Source of the DNA: Pseudomonadota bacterium
Lineage (GTDB): Bacteria; Pseudomonadota; Alphaproteobacteria; Rickettsiales; SXRF01
DNA: 5,558 nucleotides
Direction: 5' to 3'
Assembly (NCBI GenBank): GCA_028873275.1
Contig: JAGWLJ010000112.1
Location: 1 to 5,558 of the forward strand
Below are positions 1 through 5,558 of this stretch, in pieces (position 1 is the stretch's first letter; each line of letters begins with the position of its first letter). The notes beneath the pieces are model-generated. The model saw only the letters and a list, made by a program, of their open reading frames with translations. It ran no database searches and was not told the origin of the DNA. The translations under genes were made by a program, and so were the position numbers.

Positions 1-1208
1 AGGAAATATATGGCGCGCCGGGGGCGCCGCCGAATAATCCTATCCACGCTCTCGGCCCGGATGAGCAGATTCCGGATGTGAGCGGAAATTTGTCGGATCA
101 GCCCGACCAAATAGGCAGGGTGGGCGGCTGGGCCGAGCTCAAAGCGTATCAGATGTGGAATATCCGCCGCAACCAGCTGTTCTGCATCGGCCGCTATGAA
201 AAATTATTCAAGCCGGGCGGCCCGGAGGAAATGGTGCTGGCACGCGCCGGCGCCGGCTATACGACCCTGTACGACAGCGCCATCGCCAATAAGGAATTCC
301 CCTGGCCTCTGGGCTGGCGCGGCTATGTCAGCGACAGTACTTTCCCCAACTGGCCGAATGCGGCCTATGGAACGTCCATGATTCAGGGCGGGCTCGATAA
401 TGCGCAGCCGGGCGATATCATCACCTATCAGGTGAATGGCCTGTCCATGGTGGCTTTCGTCACCAGCGTCACGCCGGGGGTATCGGTCAACGTGGTCGAT
501 TGGGATCAGGGCAAATTCCCGACTGCCACCGGCAGCGGCCTGATGTTTGGCATGGGAAAATCGTCGGGACTGGGAGCGATGAATGAGGGGCGCACAATAT
601 GGAAAACATCTCCGCCGATTGCCCAGTCAGCCGCCATGATGGCGCTGACGCCGCCGTCGGATCCCCATCCGAACCAGCCTTCCTGCAACGATCCGGATCT
701 GGGGAACTGCGTGCTGCCGGGCAACCAGTGGAAGACGGTGCAGATTTTCCGGCCCTCCAATGATCTGCCGCATCAGGATTCGAGGCATTGCATCACGCCG
801 GATCCGACCTTTAGCGATGCGATTCACGGATTGGGCCAGCAAATACCGATCAAAGATGCGAATGGCAATGTTATCAAAACGCTGGGGCCATTTTCCCTCG
901 CAGATACCTATGGGTGGCCGCTCTCTCCGGTCGGGCCTGCTACCATTCTGCAGCCCTATACCAAGTATTTCTACAGCGCATTGTGGGCAGGGTGTCAGAA
1001 CAGCGGGTATGATCCGCCAGAACTGTGGGCCAGCCAGTATCTCCCGAGCGGCTACGGCGGCGCTGGCGCCGGCTCCCGAACGCAGACCTATTTCTCCGGC
1101 CCGGCCTGGGGCGACTGGACTGGAACGACTGGAACGGGCAGTAACCAGATCGGCGCGCGGCAGTTCTTCATGGGAACGGTGGACCCTAAAACGGGCGCAG
1201 ACCAGTAG
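1..1208 (+). CDS. Partial unknown protein, possibly exported, with a faint CHAP/NlpC-P60-like segment (5' end outside window)
   Basis: I do not recognise this protein. The frame is open from position 3 to the TAG at 1206-1208 (about 401 residues). The GTG at 78 is therefore an internal Val codon rather than a convincing start, and the true N-terminus lies to the left. The segment encoded at about 405-510 reads QPGDIITYQVNG, then SMVAFVTSV, then VNVVDWD. This recalls the PGD...HVAIV core of CHAP/NlpC-P60 cysteine amidases. An upstream Cys (183-185, in LFCIGRYE) could be the nucleophile, but the position usually held by the catalytic His is Met (447-449). The C-terminal half has five further Cys, many Pro, Gly and Trp, and a Gly/Thr-rich tail, which suits a secreted, disulfide-bonded protein. 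It converges on murU with an 18-nt gap. The coding call is firm; the family resemblance is weak inference. Confidence 0.8.
   Translation, partial: EIYGAPGAPPNNPIHALGPDEQIPDVSGNLSDQPDQIGRVGGWAELKAYQMWNIRRNQLFCIGRYEKLFKPGGPEEMVLARAGAGYTTLYDSAIANKEFPWPLGWRGYVSDSTFPNWPNAAYGTSMIQGGLDNAQPGDIITYQVNGLSMVAFVTSVTPGVSVNVVDWDQGKFPTATGSGLMFGMGKSSGLGAMNEGRTIWKTSPPIAQSAAMMALTPPSDPHPNQPSCNDPDLGNCVLPGNQWKTVQIFRPSNDLPHQDSRHCITPDPTFSDAIHGLGQQIPIKDANGNVIKTLGPFSLADTYGWPLSPVGPATILQPYTKYFYSALWAGCQNSGYDPPELWASQYLPSGYGGAGAGSRTQTYFSGPAWGDWTGTTGTGSNQIGARQFFMGTVDPKTGADQ
1119..1136 (+). repeat. Two-copy 9-bp tandem repeat inside the left-edge gene
   Basis: The unit actggaacg occurs twice back to back, preceded by a partial copy (actgg, 1114-1118). 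It keeps the reading frame and encodes part of the Thr/Gly-rich TGTTGTG stretch near the C-terminus. It is probably a local slippage duplication without its own function. Confidence 0.6.
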
Positions 1209-1226
1209 GCTTTGCTTTGGAAATAA

Positions 1227-1949
1227 TTAGTGCTGCGCCAGCCAGGCTTCGGCTTCGCGCAGGCCCTGCGGATCGCCGACATGCAGCCATGCGCCGTCAT
1301 GCGCCAGGGCGCGGATGCGCGGCAGGGTGCCGTTGCTTTGCATGCCGTGGTTATAGAGAACGTTGAGGGAGAACTTGCCGCCGGGCGCGTGACGAAACAA
1401 TCGCCGGTGCATCAGCTGCACGCCGGTGAATACGAACGGCGCGCGTGGATGATCGAGGCGGCGGCGAATATGGCCGTTCTCGACGAAAAAATCGCCCTGC
1501 TCATGATAGCCCACGGCCTGTTCCACCGGATGCACCAGCAGCAGCGCGTCCATGGCGCTGTCGTCCCATGCGGCCAGCAGGCGGTGCAGCGCGGGCGAGG
1601 GGCCATCGATGCAGATGACATCGCTGTTGACGACAAAAAATAAATCCCCCAGCAGCGGCAGCGCGTGAAAGATGCCGCCGCCGGTTTCCAGAACTTCGGT
1701 TTCGGGCGACAGGAGGATTCGGGGAGATTGCCGCGCCGCCAGATGCGCTTCCAGTTTTTCCGCATGATGATGGCTGTTGACCACCGCCTCCTCAATGCCC
1801 GCGGCGGTCAGCCAATCCAGCGCCCGGTCGATCAGCGGCACGCCGGCCACTTGGATCAGCGGTTTGGGGAGATGCTCGGTCAGCGGCCGCATGCGCGTGC
1901 CCAGCCCGGCTGCCAGCACCATGGCTTTGGGCATGGCGGGCTTTGTCAT
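1227..1949 (-). CDS. murU: N-acetylmuramate alpha-1-phosphate uridylyltransferase (MurU)
   Basis: Family knowledge: MurU joins UTP and MurNAc-alpha-1-P to give UDP-MurNAc in the cytoplasm. It is the last step of the recycling route that bypasses MurA and de novo synthesis. The 240-residue protein is of normal length for this nucleotidyltransferase family. Visible motifs are the nucleotide-binding loop AAGLGTRMRPLT (13-24) followed by LPKPL (27-31), ETGGGI (88-93), VVNSDV with the expected metal-binding Asp110, FTGVQ (174-178), and WLHVGDPQGL (221-230) with Asp226 as the likely second metal ligand. The ATG overlaps the amgK stop as ATGA (1946-1949), and no good Shine-Dalgarno precedes it, so translation is probably coupled to amgK. 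Met6 is an alternative start. The adjacent amgK supports MurU over other sugar-1-P nucleotidyltransferases such as RmlA or GalU, as does the short length. It is the last gene of the operon. Confidence 0.9.
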   Translation of the reverse strand: MTKPAMPKAMVLAAGLGTRMRPLTEHLPKPLIQVAGVPLIDRALDWLTAAGIEEAVVNSHHHAEKLEAHLAARQSPRILLSPETEVLETGGGIFHALPLLGDLFFVVNSDVICIDGPSPALHRLLAAWDDSAMDALLLVHPVEQAVGYHEQGDFFVENGHIRRRLDHPRAPFVFTGVQLMHRRLFRHAPGGKFSLNVLYNHGMQSNGTLPRIRALAHDGAWLHVGDPQGLREAEAWLAQH

Positions 1950-2989
1950 GCGGTCAGGGCCAGTTCCTGCGAGGTATGGCGCAGGGCGATGACGCCGCGC
2001 TGATCGGCCGTGATATGGCTGTCGATCCAGCGCCTGAGATCGGCCAGAGCCGGGTGGGCAAGGTCATGCTCCAGGTAGCGCCAGACCCTCGGCAGGTAAT
2101 TCAGATAGGCGTGCTTGTTGTCGCGCGCGGCCAGCCGCGAGAAGATGCCGATGATCTTGCAGTTGCGCTGCGCGCCGAGAATAGCGTAGGCGGTGAGGAA
2201 GCGCTCGCGGTCGGCGCCGCTGGCGGCGAGGTAACGATCGATCATGGCTTTGGCCAGTATCGGCGCAACGTCGCGCCGCGCATCCTCCAGCAGCGACACG
2301 ACGTCATAAGCGGCATCGCCGTAGACGCCGTCCTGGAAATCAAGCAGGCCAACGCGCTGCGTGCCGGAACGCGCCGGCAGCCACATGAGATTGTCGGCAT
2401 GGTAATCGCGGTGCACCCAGGACTTGCTGGCCAGCGGCGCTTTGCCGAGGATATCCTGCCACAAGGCGATGTATTCGCCGCGCAGCTCTCTTGCCTTGTC
2501 CTTGCCCATTACCTGCGGAAGATACCAGTCGGCAAACAGGCAGGCCTCGCGCATCAGCAGCGCTTCGTCATAGAGCGGCAGCGGCAGCGCCTGCGGATCA
2601 AAAAAGCGGCGGGCCTCGTCATGCCATTCGGCCAGCACATCGACAGCGGCGGTATACAGCTCATGCTCCCTGCCGCTGGCGCGCTTCAGCACCTGCGTGA
2701 AGGAATCGTCGCCCAGATCCTCGATCAGCAGCAACCCCGCTTTCACATCCTGCGCCAGGATTTCAGGCGCGCTGTATCCTTTCCCGTGCAGGTAGCGGGC
2801 GATGGCGATATAGGGCTCGATATTCTCTTTTTCCGGCGGCGCATCCATCAGGATCATCGAATGCGTGCCTTTGCGGATGCGGATATAACGGCGGAACGAC
2901 GCGTCGGCCTGCATGGGGTGCAGCATGACGTCCCTGTGGCCGCTGCCTGCCAGAAATTCCTTGATCTGCCTTGGCCGTTCGTTGCGCAT
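1946..2989 (-). CDS. amgK: N-acetylmuramate/N-acetylglucosamine anomeric kinase (AmgK), aminoglycoside phosphotransferase fold
   Basis: AmgK phosphorylates the anomeric hydroxyl of MurNAc (and GlcNAc) with ATP, feeding MurU in the peptidoglycan recycling pathway. The 347-residue protein matches the family length. Residues 28-50 form the N-lobe nucleotide-binding strands (ADASFRRYIRI). LLLIEDLGD (86-94) is the hinge. HRDYHADN (193-200) is the Brenner motif with catalytic Asp195, and LLDFQDGVYGDAAYDV (215-230) carries the Mg-binding Asp217. The ATG directly abuts the TAA of tsaE with no spacer. Its AGGGAG Shine-Dalgarno (2995-3000) lies inside the last codons of tsaE, 5 nt from the start. It is followed by murU with a 4-nt overlap. 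Such genes are often annotated only as 'phosphotransferase'; the murU partner makes the specific call likely. Sugar specificity is inferred. Confidence 0.88.
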   Translation of the reverse strand: MRNERPRQIKEFLAGSGHRDVMLHPMQADASFRRYIRIRKGTHSMILMDAPPEKENIEPYIAIARYLHGKGYSAPEILAQDVKAGLLLIEDLGDDSFTQVLKRASGREHELYTAAVDVLAEWHDEARRFFDPQALPLPLYDEALLMREACLFADWYLPQVMGKDKARELRGEYIALWQDILGKAPLASKSWVHRDYHADNLMWLPARSGTQRVGLLDFQDGVYGDAAYDVVSLLEDARRDVAPILAKAMIDRYLAASGADRERFLTAYAILGAQRNCKIIGIFSRLAARDNKHAYLNYLPRVWRYLEHDLAHPALADLRRWIDSHITADQRGVIALRHTSQELALTA

Positions 2990-3478
2990 TTATTCTCCCT
3001 TCATTGCTTCCAGCCTGGATTGCCATACGGACTTGCGCCCGGCGAAAGTCAATAGCCTTTGCTCCGGGCCGGGGCCTGATTCTATTGTAATGCCGAGCGC
3101 GTCGCCGGGCAATTGGCTTTGCGCCAGCTCCGGCCATTCGATGAGGGCGATGCCCGTCGCCAGCGCTTCCTGAAGCCCGATCTCCGCCAGTTCCCCGGGA
3201 TGTTTCAGCCGGTAGAGGTCGAAATGCCAGATCGGCGCCTGTGATCCCGGGTAGGTTTGAACGAGGGTGAAGGTGGGGCTGACCACTTCCTCACCGGGGC
3301 AGAGCGCCTGGATGAAGCCGCGCGCGAAGGTGGTTTTTCCTGAGCCGAGTTCGCCGCGCAGGAGGAGGCAATCCCCACTACGGCAGTGCCGCGCCAGCGC
3401 CGCCGCCAGCGCCTGGGTCTCAGCGGCGGTGGTGACGGAGAGGGAGAGGATGATATCGGCAGGCTCAGCTGCGCTCAT
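2990..3478 (-). CDS. tsaE: tRNA N6-threonylcarbamoyladenosine biosynthesis ATPase TsaE
   Basis: TsaE is the small P-loop ATPase that, with TsaB and TsaD, regenerates the complex making the universal t6A37 modification on ANN-decoding tRNAs, using threonylcarbamoyl-AMP from TsaC. The 162-residue protein is of typical size. Visible landmarks are Walker A GELGSGKTT (42-50), SPTFTL (67-72), HFDLYRL (85-91) with the conserved Asp87, and IEWPE (113-117), which is characteristic of the family. The ATG at 3478 lies inside the end of iscX (14-nt overlap) and has only a weak Shine-Dalgarno, so translation probably depends on iscX. It abuts amgK exactly. The pairing tsaE-amgK-murU is familiar from alphaproteobacteria. 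Identification is secure. Confidence 0.94.
   Translation of the reverse strand: MSAAEPADIILSLSVTTAAETQALAAALARHCRSGDCLLLRGELGSGKTTFARGFIQALCPGEEVVSPTFTLVQTYPGSQAPIWHFDLYRLKHPGELAEIGLQEALATGIALIEWPELAQSQLPGDALGITIESGPGPEQRLLTFAGRKSVWQSRLEAMKGE
2995..3000 (-). promoter_or_regulatory. Ribosome binding site of amgK embedded in the tsaE 3' end
   Basis: On the minus strand AGGGAG is followed by AATAA and then ATG. The tsaE stop codon TAA forms the last part of the spacer, giving a 5-nt spacing. The placement fixes the amgK start and suggests that ribosomes finishing tsaE can reinitiate on amgK. Confidence 0.7.
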
Positions 3479-3659
3479 CGATCCATGCCATCTGGATGGC
3501 TTCCAGGATTTTTTCGTTGCAGCCGTTGGGATCGTCCCTGAACTCGGGCAGGCCGACGATCCAGCTGCGCAGGTCGGTGAAGCGCAAGTTTACGTTGTCG
3601 GCGTCGGGGTAGAGCTCTTCCAGCCGGATGGCCAGTTCGCGGATGTCCTGCCAGCGCAT
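3465..3659 (-). CDS. iscX: Fe-S cluster assembly regulator IscX (YfhJ family)
   Basis: IscX is a small acidic cytosolic protein that binds the cysteine desulfurase IscS and iron and tunes Fe-S assembly, in part by competing with frataxin (CyaY). The product is 64 residues, the usual size. It shows the family signature almost throughout: YPD (17-19), RFTDL (26-30), Trp33, and the DDP...NEKILEAI...W.DE block (42-62), close to the E. coli protein from memory. A longer open frame runs upstream to 3755. The start at 3659 is chosen because the family N-terminus begins there and a strong AAGGAG (3665-3670) lies 5 nt upstream. Unlike the E. coli isc operon, no iscS, iscU, hscA or fdx is adjacent; instead it leads the tsaE-amgK-murU operon, overlapping tsaE by 14 nt. 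Confidence 0.93.
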   Translation of the reverse strand: MRWQDIRELAIRLEELYPDADNVNLRFTDLRSWIVGLPEFRDDPNGCNEKILEAIQMAWIDERS

Positions 3660-3664
3660 ATCCT

Positions 3665-3670
3665 CTCCTT
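3665..3670 (-). promoter_or_regulatory. Shine-Dalgarno of iscX
   Basis: The minus strand reads AAGGAG-AGGAT-ATG, a near-perfect anti-16S match at 5-nt spacing. It settles the iscX start at 3659 against the longer upstream open frame. Confidence 0.8.
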
Positions 3671-3681
3671 GTGAAAACGGC

Positions 3682-3709
3682 ATCCTAGCACAGCCGTGGC
3701 GGCAGGCAA
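3682..3709 (-). promoter_or_regulatory. Candidate sigma70-type promoter of the iscX-tsaE-amgK-murU operon
   Basis: On the minus strand a -35-like TTGCCT (3704-3709) and a -10-like TAGGAT (3682-3687) are separated by 16 nt. A TGC immediately precedes the -10, giving an extended -10 (TGnTAGGAT). Each hexamer matches four of six consensus positions. Transcription would start near 3675, leaving a leader of about 16 nt that holds the Shine-Dalgarno. The inference rests on position and motif only. Confidence 0.42.
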
Positions 3710-3753
3710 CATAGCCGTTGAAAATGCGCGTGAAATTGTGCAACCTGATCGAC

Positions 3754-4731
3754 ATGAAACTGCATAAGCTGTTTATCCTTCTTATCGCCGCGCTGGCCGG
3801 CGCGGCCGTGTACCGGATGAAGCAGGAGGCGACCGAGAGCGATGCCTATCACAGCCTGACCGGGGAAGGCAGCCTGATGCAGACCGTGCGGGCGGCACGG
3901 AGAAGCGGTGATGAAAGTGATTCCTCCATTCCCATGCGCAGCAGAAGCGATCATGCGCCGCACCTGCCGCCGGACGACCTGCCGCTGATCGACGCCGCCG
4001 CCAGGGGCGACAAGGCGAAGATCGAGGAGCGGCTGGCCATGCATGTCAAGATCGACAGCCGCGACATTCTGCGCCGCACGCCGCTGATGTACGCCGCCTG
4101 GAACGGCCATGACGACATCATCGCCCGCCTGCTCGCCGCCGGCGCCGATCCCGACGCCAAGGACCGCGGCGGCAGTAACGCGTTCGATTATGCCGCCGGG
4201 CATGGGCTGGCCGGCACGGTGAAGTTCATGATGGCGCATAGCCATTCGCATGATACGCATCATTATATGGAGTATGCTCATCTTATTCAGGCAGCCTATT
4301 CGGGTGACCTGGCCCAGCTGCCGCCGGAAAGCGAGACGGCGGCTTCCATCAATCGCGTCAATCCGCAGGGAGAGTCGCCGCTGATTATCGCCGCCGGCAA
4401 CGGGGCGACGGCGCTGGCGCGTGAGCTGGTGCGGCGCGGAGCGCAGGTCAACACCGCCAACGACGAGGGACAGACGCCGCTGCACTGGGCGGCGTGGAAC
4501 AACCAGGCGAAGATGGTGGAGTTCCTTCTGGCCAGCGGCGCCAGCATCGAGCAGGGCGACCTGGGCGGCAACACGCCGCTCATTCTGGCGGCTGAGAACA
4601 ATAGCGGCGACGCGGCCAAAATACTGGTGGCGCACGGCGCCGATAAATACACCGCCAACAAGGACGGCAAAACGGCCGGCATTATCGCCGAGGATAAGGG
4701 ATATAAGGAGCTGGCGGAGTTATTACAGTAG
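3754..4731 (+). CDS. Exported or membrane-anchored ankyrin-repeat protein
   Basis: The function is unknown. Ankyrin repeats mediate protein-protein binding. From the ATG at 3754 the 325-residue product starts with a basic n-region and a hydrophobic stretch (KLFILLIAALAGAAV, 5-19), which is either a signal peptide (possible cleavage after AGA) or an N-terminal anchor, so the repeats would face the periplasm. A polar linker (about 22-74) follows, then roughly seven ankyrin units: 75-105, 107-138, 139-164 (degenerate), 173-203 (degenerate), 206-237, 239-270 and 272-303, with a capping helix pair to 325. TPLMYAAWNGH, TPLHWAAWNN and NTPLILAAENN are the clearest units. Five His fall within residues 162-170. 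Alternative starts are TTG 3718 and ATG 3724; none has a good Shine-Dalgarno, and 3754 is preferred because the signal sequence then sits at the very N-terminus. The gene diverges from iscX and overlaps the downstream convergent gene by 9 nt. Confidence 0.85.
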   Translation: MKLHKLFILLIAALAGAAVYRMKQEATESDAYHSLTGEGSLMQTVRAARRSGDESDSSIPMRSRSDHAPHLPPDDLPLIDAAARGDKAKIEERLAMHVKIDSRDILRRTPLMYAAWNGHDDIIARLLAAGADPDAKDRGGSNAFDYAAGHGLAGTVKFMMAHSHSHDTHHYMEYAHLIQAAYSGDLAQLPPESETAASINRVNPQGESPLIIAAGNGATALARELVRRGAQVNTANDEGQTPLHWAAWNNQAKMVEFLLASGASIEQGDLGGNTPLILAAENNSGDAAKILVAHGADKYTANKDGKTAGIIAEDKGYKELAELLQ

Positions 4732-5496
4732 CGTTGCCAGCTTCGGGTAAAGCACCGGCAGCAGCGCGGCCAGCCCGAAGGGAATGGTGATCAGTACGGG
4801 CTGCGGCGAGCGCATGAGCTTTCCCATCAGCCAGTCGATGCCGTAAAAAGCCAGGAAGAAGACGAGAAAAACCGGCACGGCGCGGATGCCTACGCATAAT
4901 CCTCCGATAGCCAGCAGCAGCGCCGGCGGCGGCAGGGTGTAGATATGGCCGCTCGGCCTGATCTGCCGGTGCCAGAGCGCCGCGCCGACCAGCAGCCCGG
5001 CCAGCCCGCCCTGGAAAAAGCCATAGAGCGTGCCGTCTTCCAGCGTGCGCAGCAGCATGCCGAACACGGTGACGCAGAGCAGTATCCTGCCCATGATGAT
5101 GCCTTCGTTGGCATGGATGGCCGCCAGCGTAATCAGGAATACGCCGAGGGCGACGATGAGCATGAACGGCTCGCTGAATCCGTGCGCCAGGAAGGCCAGC
5201 ACGAAAAGCAACCCCACCAGCAATTCGGTCCAGGTGTGCGAGACGGGGTAGGGCGCGCCGCAGTAACGGCAGCGGTGGCGCAGCATCAGCCCGGATAGGA
5301 CCGGAAATAGGTCGCGCACCTGCAGTTCCGTGCCGCAGCTGCCGCAATAAGGTTTTTTGTCGAGGATCAGCCGGCCGCGCGGCAGGCGATGCACCAGGCT
5401 GCAGGCGTAATTGCCGACGGCGAAGCCCAGCGCCAGCGCCCAGATGACGCCGCACAACACATAACCGAACGGTATTCCGGCGACGGCAGCAAGCAT
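4723..5496 (-). CDS. Prepilin peptidase (A24/PilD-GspO) family membrane protein, apparently lacking the catalytic aspartates
   Basis: True family members cleave and N-methylate type IV pilins and pseudopilins at the inner membrane. The 257-residue product has the family plan: an N-terminal hydrophobic segment (about 11-30), HRLPRG (36-41), a four-Cys Zn-type domain CGSC (51-54) and CRYC (76-79), the link RDLFPVLSGLMLR (61-73), ELLVGLLF (91-98), several further membrane segments, and a C-terminal IPFG (238-241). However, the region where the first catalytic Asp of the D...PD type is expected (124-136) has none: it reads AAIHANEGIIMG. The place of the GxGD motif (183-197) reads TLPPPALLLA. A peptidase function is therefore doubtful; a methylase-only, chaperone or decayed role is possible. 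The frame is intact. ATG 5496 is the first usable start, with an in-frame stop 18 nt upstream and a poor Shine-Dalgarno. Confidence 0.8.
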   Translation of the reverse strand: MLAAVAGIPFGYVLCGVIWALALGFAVGNYACSLVHRLPRGRLILDKKPYCGSCGTELQVRDLFPVLSGLMLRHRCRYCGAPYPVSHTWTELLVGLLFVLAFLAHGFSEPFMLIVALGVFLITLAAIHANEGIIMGRILLCVTVFGMLLRTLEDGTLYGFFQGGLAGLLVGAALWHRQIRPSGHIYTLPPPALLLAIGGLCVGIRAVPVFLVFFLAFYGIDWLMGKLMRSPQPVLITIPFGLAALLPVLYPKLATLL

Positions 5497-5558
5497 GATA
5501 AGCAGGAAACTCTAAAATATAAATAGTGGCATAAGGAACGATATTTTTCCAATCAAAA
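5497..5558. other. AT-rich upstream region of the prepilin peptidase-like gene
   Basis: This stretch is much richer in A and T than the rest of the window and contains no supported gene. On the minus strand a TATATT hexamer (5516-5521, five of six to the -10 consensus) lies 19 nt before the start codon, without a convincing -35 at the right distance. It probably holds the promoter of the gene at 4723-5496, but the evidence is thin. Confidence 0.35.

Noticed and set aside
12..29. GC-rich palindromic-looking stretch near the left edge (ggcgcgcc followed by ggggcgcc)
   Set aside because: It lies within the open coding frame and is explained by GC-rich codons (Gly-Ala-Pro-Gly-Arg). No regulatory role is supported.
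1209..1226. Possible terminator between the convergent left-edge gene and murU
   Set aside because: The 18-nt gap and its flanks show no stem-loop followed by a T-run on either strand.
760..1230. Plus-strand open frame of 156 codons in another frame of the left-edge gene
   Set aside because: It is an Arg-rich shadow. The frame ending at 1208 is open across the whole left part of the window and has balanced, protein-like composition.
1943..3055. Long plus-strand open frame (370 codons) opposite amgK
   Set aside because: It lies antisense to amgK, whose kinase motifs are unambiguous. The translation is Arg/Gln/Ala-rich without any recognisable motif, as expected for the complement of a GC-rich gene.
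3685..4635. Long minus-strand open frame (316 codons) opposite the ankyrin gene
   Set aside because: It is antisense to clear ankyrin repeats. Its composition is typical of the reverse complement of Ala/Gly-rich coding sequence, and it would run through the iscX promoter region.
4682..5455. A second minus-strand frame of 257 codons overlapping the prepilin peptidase-like gene
   Set aside because: It has the same length by coincidence but is very Arg/Ala/His-rich and has no membrane segments. The other frame carries the CxxC pairs and hydrophobic helices.

Overview
This GC-rich window of ordinary chromosomal type probably comes from an alphaproteobacterium. The main clue is the gene order tsaE - amgK - murU (tRNA t6A ATPase, MurNAc/GlcNAc anomeric kinase, MurNAc-1-P uridylyltransferase), which I recall as characteristic of that class. 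The presence of iscX shows an ISC-type Fe-S system. I cannot name a species. No RNA genes, mobile elements or CRISPR arrays are visible.

Layout. (1) Positions 1-1208, + strand: the 3' part of a gene whose start lies outside the window. It encodes a cysteine-containing, probably exported protein of unknown function, with a stretch that faintly resembles a CHAP/NlpC-P60-type amidase core. (2) Positions 1227-3659, - strand: a compact four-gene operon read right to left, iscX > tsaE > amgK > murU. The genes overlap by 14 nt, abut with no gap, and overlap by 4 nt (ATGA), so translational coupling is likely. A plausible extended -10 promoter lies just upstream of iscX. (3) Positions 3754-4731, + strand: a divergently transcribed gene for an exported or membrane-anchored ankyrin-repeat protein with a histidine cluster in the middle. 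(4) Positions 4723-5496, - strand: a prepilin peptidase-family (A24) membrane protein, convergent with the ankyrin gene and overlapping its 3' end by 9 nt. It keeps the Zn-type four-cysteine N-terminal domain but appears to have lost both catalytic aspartate motifs. (5) Positions 5497-5558: a short AT-rich upstream region.

How the genes work together. amgK and murU form the cell-wall recycling shortcut that turns recovered MurNAc into UDP-MurNAc without MurA (the phosphatase MupP is not in this window). TsaE supplies ATPase function for tRNA t6A formation. IscX modulates the IscS cysteine desulfurase. The operon therefore links Fe-S assembly, tRNA modification and peptidoglycan recycling. I found no convincing new multi-gene system. 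The points most worth checking are the catalytically empty prepilin-peptidase homologue, the iscX-led operon and the unknown protein at the left edge.
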